DNA of 64,000 bases, from positions 34,662,501 through 34,726,500 of the forward strand of contig JAZHRO010000013.1 in assembly GCA_037157565.1 (NCBI GenBank), in the 5' to 3' direction. The translations under genes were made by a program, and so were the position numbers. The DNA is from Thalassia testudinum. Its lineage: Eukaryota > Streptophyta > Magnoliopsida > Alismatales > Hydrocharitaceae. Under the pieces are notes generated by a model. The model was not told where the DNA came from and did not search any database. It saw only the letters and a program-made list of their open reading frames with translations. Shown in pieces: positions 12,701 to 22,819 of this stretch (position 1 is its first letter; every line of letters starts with the position of its first letter).

Positions 12701-13845
12701 GGGTGGGCGTTTGATCCGTTTGAGTAGATTTGGGTTATTCGATTTGGGTCAACAAAATGCCCACCATGACCCACTCAAATTACGTCAAATTTGGGTTGGA
12801 TTCGGGTCAATTTAGGTTGGGTGAAATTTAAATTTTGCATTTTTTTTTTTATAAGGGAAGGCCTTTTCTTAATGAAAATTTTTCAAAAAAAGAAATGAAA
12901 ACCAACAAGATGCAGGCATTTCTCAAAAAAAAAAAATTCCACCAAGGTGCAACACTTGTCCTATATCTTTTAAAATGATCTTCTAAAATGACTTGATGGT
13001 TAGATTATTTGTTGAAATTTATACATAAAAATTATATAAGGACGATTGGAATAATTTTGTAGACTCAATTATTTTCTCTGGCCATAGATAGTTAAATAAA
13101 ATAACTTAGATACGATTTGCATTGCAGGAAATAAAAATTACTCATCATCTCCAATCGTCAATGTGGAGAGGGTGTTGCCAACTTGTACCCACGTAGGTGT
13201 CTGAGATGGAGCAAAAGAGGGAGGAGAGGTTGCAACCGAAGGTGCCCCGTAGGCTATTGAAGCAAGTGTAGTGGTTGATGAGGGTGGTGGAGAGGTGGGT
13301 GTTGAGATAGGAGGAGAGGGAAGGGGAGTGGAGTTAGTGCAAGAAGGAGGCAGATAGGTAGAGGGATTGGGAAGAAAGGGGGAGAGGAGGGGACTTAGGG
13401 GAGGGGTGCACACAACTACAAGCAGTTAGGTTGGTGGGTCAGTACCTTGCAGCTGTAGGATGGGAAAGGGAGAGTTCATGGGAGGGTCACCGATGCACAC
13501 AAGCACAATCGTGGCCTGTGGTGTGTGCATTGGATACTTTGAGTGGGAGAGGATCATTATGGAAGGGTGATAAGGGCTTAGGGTATTTTATGTCATATTA
13601 TATATAGTATTTGAAAATAATTTAGGCTAGGTGAGTGGATTGGACCCACGGTCACCTATAATGAATGTTTGAGTTATTTAAATTGATTAAATTGAAACTA
13701 GTGAATCTACGAGTCAATCAAATACTTATAATAATTTTACGATTTAATTCAACATTCGACTAATAATCCAAATTATTTCACATATATTTTATGATTTAGA
13801 ATTATTCGAGTTGACCCAAGAAAAACGTCCACCCAATCGCAAGTG
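12701..13845. mobile_element. Possible non-autonomous DNA element with GGGTGG-type ends
   Basis: The left end GGGTGGGCGTTTGATC near 12,701 and the right end, read on the other strand from about 13,838, GGGTGGACGTTTTTCTTGG, are similar, and both continue into GGGTCAA-rich sequence. The interior has a long G/A-rich block at 13,140-13,420 that gives a Pro/Ser/Thr-rich spurious frame on the minus strand. No clear flanking duplication was found, so the call is tentative. Confidence 0.35.
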
Positions 13846-14282
13846 AAATACCTACCCTACCCTTAGACCCACAAGTGTGACCTTTTGGCGTTTGTACATG
13901 AGTTATCTTTGTCAATAAAATCTGCATACCTAAATAGCCTCACATTTTTGCAAGCATACTCCAGAGGTATATCATATCAAAGGGTGAGCTTATCCTTCGG
14001 AACCAAAAGGTTTAGATTCCCATAGCTCCATTTCACCTACAATAAAAAAGTAGCCAGAATCCGTAATAAATCTTTTTTAATTAGCTAATCAAAGTATATT
14101 GTCTGAAATTCCAGGTGTGTTACTTATGCCTTTTTTTGCTGGCACATGTTGATCATCATCTTTGTCTCGTAGTACCAATGCAAGCCTTTGGAATCACAAC
14201 AAAAAAAGTATCACGGGTTCCCTTGGTGGATTAATGGACCGCACAGGACCTGGGAAAAACGCGAGGGATGGTATCACAGAAC

Positions 14283-14284
<2 letters not shown>

Positions 14285-14328
<44 letters not shown>
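14285..14328. repeat. (TA)22 microsatellite
   Basis: A perfect alternating TA run of about 44 bases. It generates long Tyr-Ile repeats in translated frames on both strands, which are not real proteins. Confidence 0.95.
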
Positions 14329-14331
<3 letters not shown>

Positions 14332-15262
14332 GTCAAAAAGTCTCCTTCAAAGTTCAAACTTACGAGACCCACAGAGGACGAGGTGGATTCAACCTTTTTA
14401 GCAAGATGAGATATATTTTTCACGAAAAGCTTCTTCCACCAAGTCCAATCGAAGAGAAGATACAGACTACCATGCATTAAACTTGCAATTATTGGTAAAA
14501 TGTCAGTGGGTAAAGAGGTGCATTTACTTTACCCCATTATTTATAAGCACTCGCACAAGGCTACAAAGGCAGGAAATTCACTGCCATACGGCATCATATT
14601 GACATTTAATATACATCGGCTGTTTGCCTTCCTGAAAATACAGGTGCGACATGTGAACATCTTATTTTCCCAAGAACGAGGCAATCATAATGATCACCTC
14701 AAGAGTACCATACCACTACATGCAAAGTGTAGTTAGCAAGTGATCAGCCATCAACAACGAACAGTATACCTAGCTAGGTGAATTTGGACTGCCACATACT
14801 AGGCCATAAAATGTCTACAAGTATCAATATAAATCAGGTGACAATAAGTGTACAGCGATCTTCACAAAATAGGGCGTTGATATGCCCCAGTCGTAAAGCT
14901 TGTTCGAGCGTAAATTTTAACGTATGTACTTTTCCCTATCTGAAGCAATAACCTACTTGGCTAGCACAGAGAGGTTGCTTGTTGGGGGAAGATGAGGAAG
15001 ACGTAAGTCCAAACAATAATCTCTTAGTTAACATAACTAATTAAATAAAATGAGGGAAACTAACAAGGAAAGGTCCTAAAATAGAATGCCAGTGTGGGTA
15101 ACGTGTGCAATGTGAGTATAACATCTCCGTCTGTTAAGAAAGTGGAGGATCCCAGAGGTTCCAGCATTCACTGACCAACTATTGTTGTGGCCACTAGAGT
15201 GCCTATAAAAGAGGATTTACGACTCTCACCCTTGGACACGGAACAAGCGAGAGCGATACTTT

Positions 15263-15282
15263 TGTGTGTGTGTGTGTGTGTG
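15263..15282. repeat. (GT)10 microsatellite
   Basis: A perfect GT run of about 20 bases just downstream of a TATAAAA motif. Confidence 0.95.
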
Positions 15283-15983
15283 GCGGTGGATACATGCGTG
15301 GCAACTTCTTTCTCGCTGCTTGTGGGTGCTTGTTTGTGTGGCTGTTGAGCCTCTCCATTGGCATGTAAAGATTGACCGTCAACAAAATCTCATCAAAATC
15401 GTATTCACTTTAAAGGAAAATCTTGCTGTGCTCCATCCTCTCCTCCATCCCACATCCAAAATTGAGACCCACTTGTGGAACCGTGAACTTGTAAGCTCAT
15501 TTCTCAATGCTGGGGAGATCAAAGTCATATATACTATTTAGGTCAGGATTAGTATTTGACCTTCGATAAAAGTTAGGAAGGGTAAGTTATGGAACTAGTG
15601 CCATAAGCGGTGAGTTAACCAATGATAGATAGATTGATGTATTGTAAGTTATGTGTTCTTATGATTTAAATATAGAAAGAAAGTTATAGTTTAGTTATTT
15701 TATATTTAATATAAAATTATTTATTATTATTATTTTGTTGAAAAGTACACTAGGTGAGATTAAATGTGATAGATAAATTTATATGTTATAGGTAGATAAT
15801 TGAGTAATGTTTTCCCATAAAATTTTTCTTACACTATTCATTTACCCTTACCACATTGTCTAACCAATGACAACTAAACGCAAGCCATTTATATACCCAA
15901 CACATGATATGATTACTTTCAAGTCAATGTTTAACATCACTCTCCCTCGACACTACAACTCATTCGTATACAACCAGTGTTAT

Positions 15984-16100
15984 CTACATCTCCCATCTCA
16001 CCGAAAATCTCATCCCATGAAATATGAGTCGTTCATGGGAGAGAATGGTGAATGACTCAGATTTCATGGTGTGATATTTTTGGTGAGATAGGAGGTGTAG
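15984..16100. repeat. Long imperfect hairpin / foldback
   Basis: The left arm (15,984-16,035) and the right arm (16,048-16,100) pair imperfectly over about 50 positions around a short loop. Strong matches are the inner GAGTCGTTCA/TGAATGACTC, ATTTCATGG/CCATGAAAT and CATCTCCCATCTCACC against GGTGAGATAGGAGGTG. There is no coding capacity. It could be a palindromic MITE or a small-RNA hairpin source. Confidence 0.6.
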
Positions 16101-16470
16101 AAAGACAATGTAAGTGAGGGTTTAGTACCATTCCTTTCTCCAAGCCAATTCCTTTTGTTCGCAAAGGTTATGTAATTGCATGCCGGTATGGGAAAAAGGA
16201 TAAATATAGATCTCTTGCACTTGCAGCTACAAGTAGGTTAGATAGACGAGCTGAGAAATGCCAATATTGTTTCAAATCATTTGTAATAGATAATGGCCAT
16301 GGTATTTGAACTCTTTCTTGGACATCCTATTGAACATCCTTTCCTCCTCTCACTTTTGCTATTTTCGTTCACCCCCCCTCTTGTTCATAAGTTTTTTAGT
16401 GTTGCTCTTACATTCATCCCCTTCTCCTATCATTTTGCTCTTTGCCACTTTACTTTTGTAGTGTTAATAG

Positions 16471-16875
16471 TAATATTCGAAATGTCGATTTCGACGTCGT
16501 GCCGATAAAATTCTACGTATGCATTTCATATACATGTCGAGGATATGTCGTGGAAATGCCGAGGGTATGTTAACAAAAAATATATAAATACTCAAAACGA
16601 TATCAATTTTATGTGTGTGTCCTCTCTCGCCTACCTCCCTTTTTAATGTAAACCTCTCCTATCACAATCCACTTTTCGAACTTTCAACCTCGCGCGTTTA
16701 GATCGTCGATGCTGATACCTGCATGCTGCCCATATCGTTGACATGCCATCGAAATTTCTAACATACCGTCGGCACCTCTGTAAATCGACACCTACGCTGT
16801 GTCGACGTGACTTCTTTCCGAAAATAACCTTGCTGACGACATGCCGACGGCATGCCATTGACATTTAAAACACTG
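16471..16875. mobile_element. hAT-like non-autonomous element with 8-bp duplication
   Basis: GTTAATAG (16,463-16,470) and GTTAATAA (16,876-16,883) flank the element and match 7 of 8 bases, the duplication length of hAT transposons. The right terminus, read inward on the minus strand, is CAGTGTTTTAAATGTCAATG. The left is TAATATTCGAAATGTCGATT, a decayed inverted partner sharing AAATGTC-AT. The interior is rich in palindromic TCG/CGA words such as GCCGACGGC and holds no transposase. Confidence 0.5.
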
Positions 16876-17741
16876 GTTAATAACACAAAACAAGTTATCA
16901 AAAATAAATTAACTGAAATAATACAATCAAGGTACCATACCAAGAAACACAATTCAAAAAATATAATTGAACAACACAACAATCATTAAGTGGAGCACAA
17001 TATAAATGGTAATAGATTTGAATATAGCATTACATGATTGAAAAGAAATAAAACTAAATGGCACAATTTGTAATTCCCTACTTGGAGGGGGTGAGATCAG
17101 TGTGACGTACAAAATACGTAATTGAAATATAAACAATCTCACAAATAGTCAATCACACAAAGTACACAAAGTATTTTTAGGTGGAAACCCAAACCGGGTG
17201 AAAACCACCACCTAACCCTCTCGAGTTAGGATTTTCCGATCAACCTAGTTGATCAAATCCACTAACCGAATCACTTTAAAACGAGGGTGATTCAACCTCA
17301 GTACAACCACGCTACAAGTACGAGGGTAGCGTTCCTCAACCCCTTCTCTCCACAAGAAGGATTTTGTCCTACGAAGGAGACGGAAATTCGCAAAGCGAAT
17401 ACCCAACCAAAATACAAAGATAAAATAAAACAACAGGTCCTATAGAGCCAACAAAGTAATTAAGAACCTAGCTTCTATAGGAATAAGGAAACTCCCCTTT
17501 GCAAGGAGTGCGTCGAGGATGACGCGGGTGCGTGAGCCACGCAACGGCGTAATGTCGCTCTCGTGAACAATGGCGGAAGAGCGGGTGCGTGAAGACTTGA
17601 TGCTCTCAAGAGAATGAAACTAGAGCTTGGAGAGCAAGGGCTTCTCTTGGACACAAAAGAGTGGAACTAAGTTTCTTAGGTGTGTCTCTTGTTTCTCTTA
17701 GTGTATCTCTTCTTTTTTTCTAAGTGTGTAAAGGTTCCCCT

Positions 17742-17751
17742 CTATTTATAG
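17742..17751 (-). promoter_or_regulatory. TATA box in Copia LTR copy 1
   Basis: CTATAAATAG on the minus strand, set within the near-palindrome CCTCTATTTATAGAGG, which is conserved in all three LTR copies (32,533-32,542 and 55,146-55,155 in the others). Confidence 0.65.
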
Positions 17752-17870
17752 AGGCCTTAGGAAGGCTTTGGAAGGCTTGGAAATGCTTCCATAGCCGTTG
17801 GGTGCAAAGCCCAAGAGAATCAGGCCGAAATCAGGACAATGATTACATTTGACAGGGTAATCAGACGTCT

Positions 17871-18404
17871 AACTCTGGCATCAGACGTCTGGAAGGCCAC
17901 TTTAAGACGTCTGATTTAAAGGTCAGACGTCTGATTCTATGCGGGTTTCCTCCTGACTTGAATCAGATCTAAAAAGGGTTCTTGTTCAAGTTGATCAGAC
18001 GACATACAGGACGTCTGGCACTATGCCCGGACGTCTGGAAACCAACTTTTCCTACGGAAGGGATTTTCCAACTGTTGCAACGGCTAGAAAATCTCTGAGA
18101 AGAGATTTTGGGTCAGCCGAGGCAAAACGGTCAATTATCAGACGTCTGGGAATACCTATGGACGTCTGATAAGGCTCTAACGGTCATATACTGCCGTGCT
18201 TGCTAAGTTAGCCAACGGTCCACTATCTGGATGTCTGGCAAGTCCATCAGACGTCTTCTAAGACGTCTGGACTAAGGTCTGGACGTCTGATTTCATCAGA
18301 CAGAACTAGCTACATCTAGCCTAACAGTTATCAGACGTCTGAAACAACAGTCAGACGTCTTAAAATACTTTATCAGACGTCTGATTTTGGAATTAGACGT
18401 CTGG
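17871..18404. repeat. Dispersed CAGACGTCTG palindrome array (copy 1)
   Basis: About fifteen GACGTC-centred sites lie within ~530 bases, at least five as the perfect palindrome CAGACGTCTG (17,882, 17,923, 18,139, 18,332, 18,373), with further one-base variants such as GGATGTCTGG. Spacing is irregular and the sequence between sites is unique, so this is not a simple tandem satellite. It lies upstream of the LTR's minus-strand TATA box, that is, in U3. GACGTC is an ACGT-core box of the kind bound by plant bZIP factors (established knowledge); binding here is inference. Confidence 0.9.
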
Positions 18405-18810
18405 AAGTGCTGTTTGAACCCTATATTGGTTTTCTAAGTATTCTACAGAAAACCTAAGTATCCTAGGGTTGTGCCGGTGTTCCTAGGACTACTGTTAGGG
18501 TTCTTTGAGGCTCTTTAACATAATTTCTAAGGAAATAAAGAGCAACAAAAGAAACGAAAAATACAACATGTACAAAAGAAGGAAATCTATCATATTCTTC
18601 ATTTCCTTCCATCTTCAATCTGTCGCTCCACGCGAACCTCCTCTGTTTTCCATCAAGCTCCTCCAATCCGTCCTGGATGCGAGCTCGAACTCCGTCTAAA
18701 CACGTCCACATTTGCAATTGACCTGAAATCTAGGACTCAAATTGCAAATGTTAAATAACACGTGTTTTGTTATCATCAAAATAAATGATCATGATGCTCT
18801 AGCACCAACA

Positions 18811-19077
18811 CAATTAATGTTAGCGTAATGTGAATAAAATAATCTAAATAACACGAATTAAGCAATGCAAATCTAATATATATATTAAAACGGAAATAAC
18901 ATAATTGTAAGCAATATAATCTAAAATAATAGCAAAATTGAATGTAGAATTATACAAAGAAATGGTAATCACAATTGAACATCCCACAATATTATTGGGG
19001 TTATTTTATAAATGACTCATTTCTAACTTAGGATAGATTTGAACATCAACTAATTCCAACTAAGTTTTATATTAATT
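18811..19077. other. AT-rich flank of the solo LTR
   Basis: This sequence continues what lies left of 17,064 and formed one stretch before the Copia insertion. A TATAAAAT-like box on the minus strand at about 19,005-19,018 lies next to the palindrome array at 19,078-19,480, so this may be part of an older, unrecognised LTR. Confidence 0.35.
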
Positions 19078-19480
19078 GGGTATCAATATTGGTGAACAAA
19101 TACCGATATCTCATATACTAAGTACCGATACTGGAGAATCAGTATCGGTATCAAAGACTTACAGATATAAGTTCCATATCCAAAGCTGTACCAGTGCTGA
19201 TGCTGAGTATCGGTATTCATAGCTTACAGCTTGGAACTTAAGCTAAGATGAGTACTTGTCTAGTACTCATCATATACCGGTACTGAAGACTAGTACCGGT
19301 ACACGTGATGTACTGGTAAAACTCTAGGATCAACTTATCTCAATGAGTATCAGTACTCATGATGAGTACCGGGATGATTTTTTAACCTGTAACCAACAAG
19401 TATCGGTATTCACAGGTCTCAATTCCCAACCTGTAACGCTTGAGTATCAATACTCGTGGAGGAATATCGGTACTGGCAAT
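19078..19480. repeat. Array of GAGTAYCGGTAYTC-type palindromes
   Basis: At least a dozen variants of a short dyad, consensus GAGTAYCGGTAYTC, lie within 400 bases. Examples are TACCGATA (19,102; 19,122), AGTATCGGTAT (19,140), GAGTATCGGTATTC (19,206), ATACCGGTAC (19,274), AGTACCGGTAC (19,290), GAGTATCAGTACTC (19,343), AAGTATCGGTATTC (19,399) and GAGTATCAATACTC (19,441). Spacing is irregular. The organisation copies the GACGTC and GTCGAC arrays of the two Copia LTR families in this window, with a different core. Confidence 0.8.
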
Positions 19481-19489
19481 AGTTGCGAG

Positions 19490-21834
19490 TTGATTTTTGT
19501 GTTTTTAGGGAAGATGAAACATTTTTGGAATTCATGTTTATGTAAACCTATGATCTACTAATAGTTATGCATGTACATCCCAACAAAACTAAGAAACCTA
19601 AGAATAAACACATACTACTCATCAAAAGGTTAACATGAAACATAAATGTACATTAATACCACCAAATGTCTACTAAAATCTACATAGACATCATAGATGA
19701 GAAGATTGTATTGTGGACAAGAAGATTATCAGTATTCATCTTTGTGATATCTAACGAGATTAGTGGGAATGCTATTCCAAAAGAACCTTCAGCTGAATCA
19801 AGGCTGGTCAAAGAACCAAAAAGAAGATTCCTCTTCTTCTATTCCTATTGCAAGGCTCTCCTTTAGTCCTCTATCTTTGTGCTCACGATGGGAATGATGC
19901 ACATAGCTTAAGTTCAAAGGTTTCTTGGGGACTATTAACCCCAACTCAATATGCAGCAATTACAAAATAATCATAATTACTTTGTGTGAATTGCAAATCT
20001 ACCTACCAAAAATATACAAAGCATAAAACAATCTTTGCTTATTTTAATGAACTACACTAATCATTTGCATTTTATGTCCAAATCAAAATTAACTTTAGTT
20101 GGTCACTTTAATATATGTAAGCTGAGTGATCACATATATATAATGCACATATAAGTTTATATGTTGGATTAAAATCTAACAGATATAAGTTAGTGTTCTC
20201 CATGAAAACAAAAAAAAGAAAAAGGCATAATGTAATATCGTGATGAGGATGGGTATGTACATATTTTAGCATGGAGGACTGAAAGTATGCATATGAATTC
20301 ATACGATCATGAACGGGAGGGACCACAATTTTGGTGGAGGGTGTCCGTGGGTGCATCCAATGAGGGTTTTACTATCCCTTTTCCGTAGATAATAGATGCA
20401 TCTCACACAATTGTCCATGCACGTAACCCCATTTGGTCTTTCATTGCATGTCGATCGACATTAATATTCTAACAAAAGCAAAGAAAAGGTCCTTAGTAGC
20501 AAGACCTTGGGCTCGACTCGCTTCAAGATCTACAATCCATGCATGGATAAGCAACCAGCATGACTTCTTCTGAGACTTTAAAAGGCTCCACATCCATTAG
20601 GTGGCTCAATAGGTACAATGGCACACAAGCACAGCTTCAACATGCCAATGGGGCACTTGCCACCACCTTTGGCAGGTGTGGTCATCGAGGAGGGGTAAAG
20701 GAGGGTGAAGAGGAGGAGGTTGATGGCAAGGAAGAGAACTTCGTGGGTTGAGGAGGCAATCTTATGTGCAATAGTTTGATTGGAGATATTTTGATGAGTG
20801 AAATCCCAACAGGCTCAACTCAATCTAGTTCAAGCTCTGATCAATACGTTATATATGTTCGAGGTTGACATGTAAAACTATCAAAAGTGGATTTGCGAGC
20901 TTTTAATTACCAAACTAATTAAATAGCCCTAACAAGCTAGATTTTTTTTTGACAACATTGGATATAGTTCCCTTAGCATTAAATAACAAGTATATACACA
21001 TAGGTAAGTGATTTTACATATATTAAAATTACATATAGCTACCTTTACCAAGAATATAGGCACTTTTTGAGCAAGAACATTTGAACTTCTAAACTGATTG
21101 TATTGCAAGTTACTTTTGGTGGGCACATGGATATGTACAAACATGAATACCCACCCTTATTGAGCCCAAATTTGTTTTACGTCAAAGCCTATTGAACGTG
21201 GGCTCTTCTTATTAAGCTATTGATCTTAGCTTTTAGGCTCAATCTTCACTCGCTAACCTAATGAGCTGATAGAGCATGTTAAGCTTAAGCTTTTCTGGTA
21301 GTTTTGCAAAGAAGTTTGTGGATAATTGTTGTGCAATGTGTAATTAAGCATTGCAATATAATGAATGAGAGAAAGGTAATATAGTGAACAGAGTGCACAA
21401 CCATATGTAAATAGATGGATCCAAGGTGTGCTGATTGTTTCCTTGACAAGCATCCTGTTGCACATTAACAGAGGAAATATTGTGATGTTCAGACTTGTGC
21501 ATATGGTTGCAAAACTTGACCAAGTCATCCTACCCAGCTCGAACTAATATGAGAACCTATACCCATTATTGAATCGGACTAGCAAGTCAACCTATTATTC
21601 AGACCACTCTCCTAAATTGTTAGCTGATTATAGCATAGCAAAGAGGCACCGAAAGCCGATAGGTTTTAATGTATCGGGAAAAAAACAAAGAGTAAATCTT
21701 ATTCATCCCTTATTTTCTTTTAGAGGTAATCAAAATAACAGGGGATTAGATCAAAATCTATCTAATATAAAAAAATCAAAAGAGCCACAACTCGTGACTT
21801 AGAACAAAAAAAAAAAGAAGGGGGGGGGGGGGGA
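19490..21834. other. Intergenic, no gene recognised
   Basis: AT-rich DNA without credible coding sequence. A 63-residue frame at 20,560-20,751 and others are unsupported. A homopolymer G run at about 21,821-21,834, preceded by a run of A, marks the left edge of the LINE-derived sequence. Confidence 0.4.
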
Positions 21835-22819
21835 AGATACCAGCACTGTCGAAGGAGAAGAAAAATGCGTAACAGAAACTACGCCCAAAAAACAAGAATC
21901 GAGGCCGATCATCAGCAGATAATGTGCGGAAAGTGGATTTTGTCAAGCATGATGGTGCCACGAATGCACGAGTTGAGTTGATTCACTTCTCGATAGATTT
22001 GCCAACTCTAAGTGCCTAGTTGAGCAATCAAAGAAACCGGAAGGTTGATAGTAGTGTGAACAAACTGTACTGACACAATTTGGTTGTCGAGCCGTTGAGC
22101 CTGAGAGAAATATGATCTAGCTTGCCATGCAACGGGGAGCTTATCATTCCACCAAAAGTATAAACAGGTTGAATATGCTTCCACATGTAGCGGAATCTGA
22201 CGATCATTCCATTATCCAAGGAAGTGTCGAACAGTAATCAAAAGACTAATTTGTTTGGGAAGGGTGGACAATTTAGCTGCAGCAACAAGGAGAAAATTCC
22301 CATTTCCCTCTCGAACAACCCAATCCAAATAAGACAACCCGTTCCTCTGATTTGCAGCCAGATTCACCTTCAGCCCAGTATTCGAGCAAACCCAAGACGA
22401 TGCAAAATGAGGGGGATGTTGCGAGTTGAACCACTTGGGCACCTCAAAGTTCTTCCAATTATGCTCAAGAAGGTGAGGAATACCATTGAAATTGAAAATT
22501 TCATTTTTAAGCTTATTTCCAATCCACCAAACATTAAATCAGATAAAACAAACGAGACCTTATCATTTTAACTGAACTTTTGACATTTTTCCTCAGGCAG
22601 TAAAATTTATCTGGATTGATAGGAGTATGCAAATTTTTCCAAAAAGCCCAAGTACTGACTATATGAACAAGACGACTTTGCTAAAAAGAGATGGGTGAGA
22701 GATTCAACATTGGGTAATTCCAAACAGCAATGGTTAGAAGCAATGGAGATGCCTAACTTTCTGATCAAATTGTCCGTTAGGAGTTTTTGATGAATAATCC
22801 GCCAGACACAAAGAGAAAC
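21835..22819 (-). pseudogene. LINE (L1-type) ORF2 3' part: zinc-finger region and RNase H
   Basis: Minus-strand translation from 22,819 gives the zf-RVT-type segment (RIIHQKLLTDNLIRKLGIS, then a Cys pair and ESLTHLFLAKSS), typical of plant L1 ORF2 after the RT. It is followed at about 22,440-22,230 by an RNase H-like domain (GLKVNLAANQRNGLSYLDW, VVREGNGNFL). Stops and frame changes show it is dead. It continues directly from the fragment at 25,276-26,770 once the solo LTR 22,820-25,270 is ignored: the flanking coding text joins in the right order and at the right place. Confidence 0.75.

Larger units (their letters stand above)
13846..15983. other. Intergenic with simple repeats, no gene recognised
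   Basis: Contains the long TA and GT microsatellites listed separately. A TATAAAA box at 15,204-15,210 lies upstream of a GT run and a 24-codon frame (15,294-15,368); see rejected items. No protein family was recognised. Confidence 0.4.
17069..18810 (-). mobile_element. Copia solo LTR, copy 1
   Basis: A 1,742-bp block begins TGTAATTCCC and ends AGCACCAACA, and is flanked by perfect CAATT duplications (17,064-17,068 and 18,811-18,815). It shares its whole length with the blocks at 31,892-33,605 and 54,532-56,205. Orientation comes from the third copy, whose tRNA-iMet primer site and gag lie to its left on the minus strand, and from CTATAAATAG on the minus strand at 17,742-17,751. No internal region remains, so it formed by LTR-LTR recombination. 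The half upstream of TATA carries a dense GACGTC palindrome array. Confidence 0.92.

Noticed and set aside
13138..13413. Pro/Ser/Thr-rich 91-residue minus-strand protein
   Set aside because: Arises from a G/A-rich low-complexity block; no signal peptide or known repeat motif.
14188..14480. Tyr-Ile repeat proteins over the TA microsatellite
   Set aside because: Composition artefact of (TA)n; no flanking homology.
15204..15368. Small gene: TATAAAA box followed by a 24-codon hydrophobic frame
   Set aside because: The frame is too short and partly driven by composition, and sits after a GT repeat; no homologue is recognised. The TATA box may belong to an old LTR.
17871..18404. CRISPR-like or tandem satellite array
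   Set aside because: Repeat units are only ~10 bases and palindromic, spacing is irregular, and the region lies in a plant LTR.
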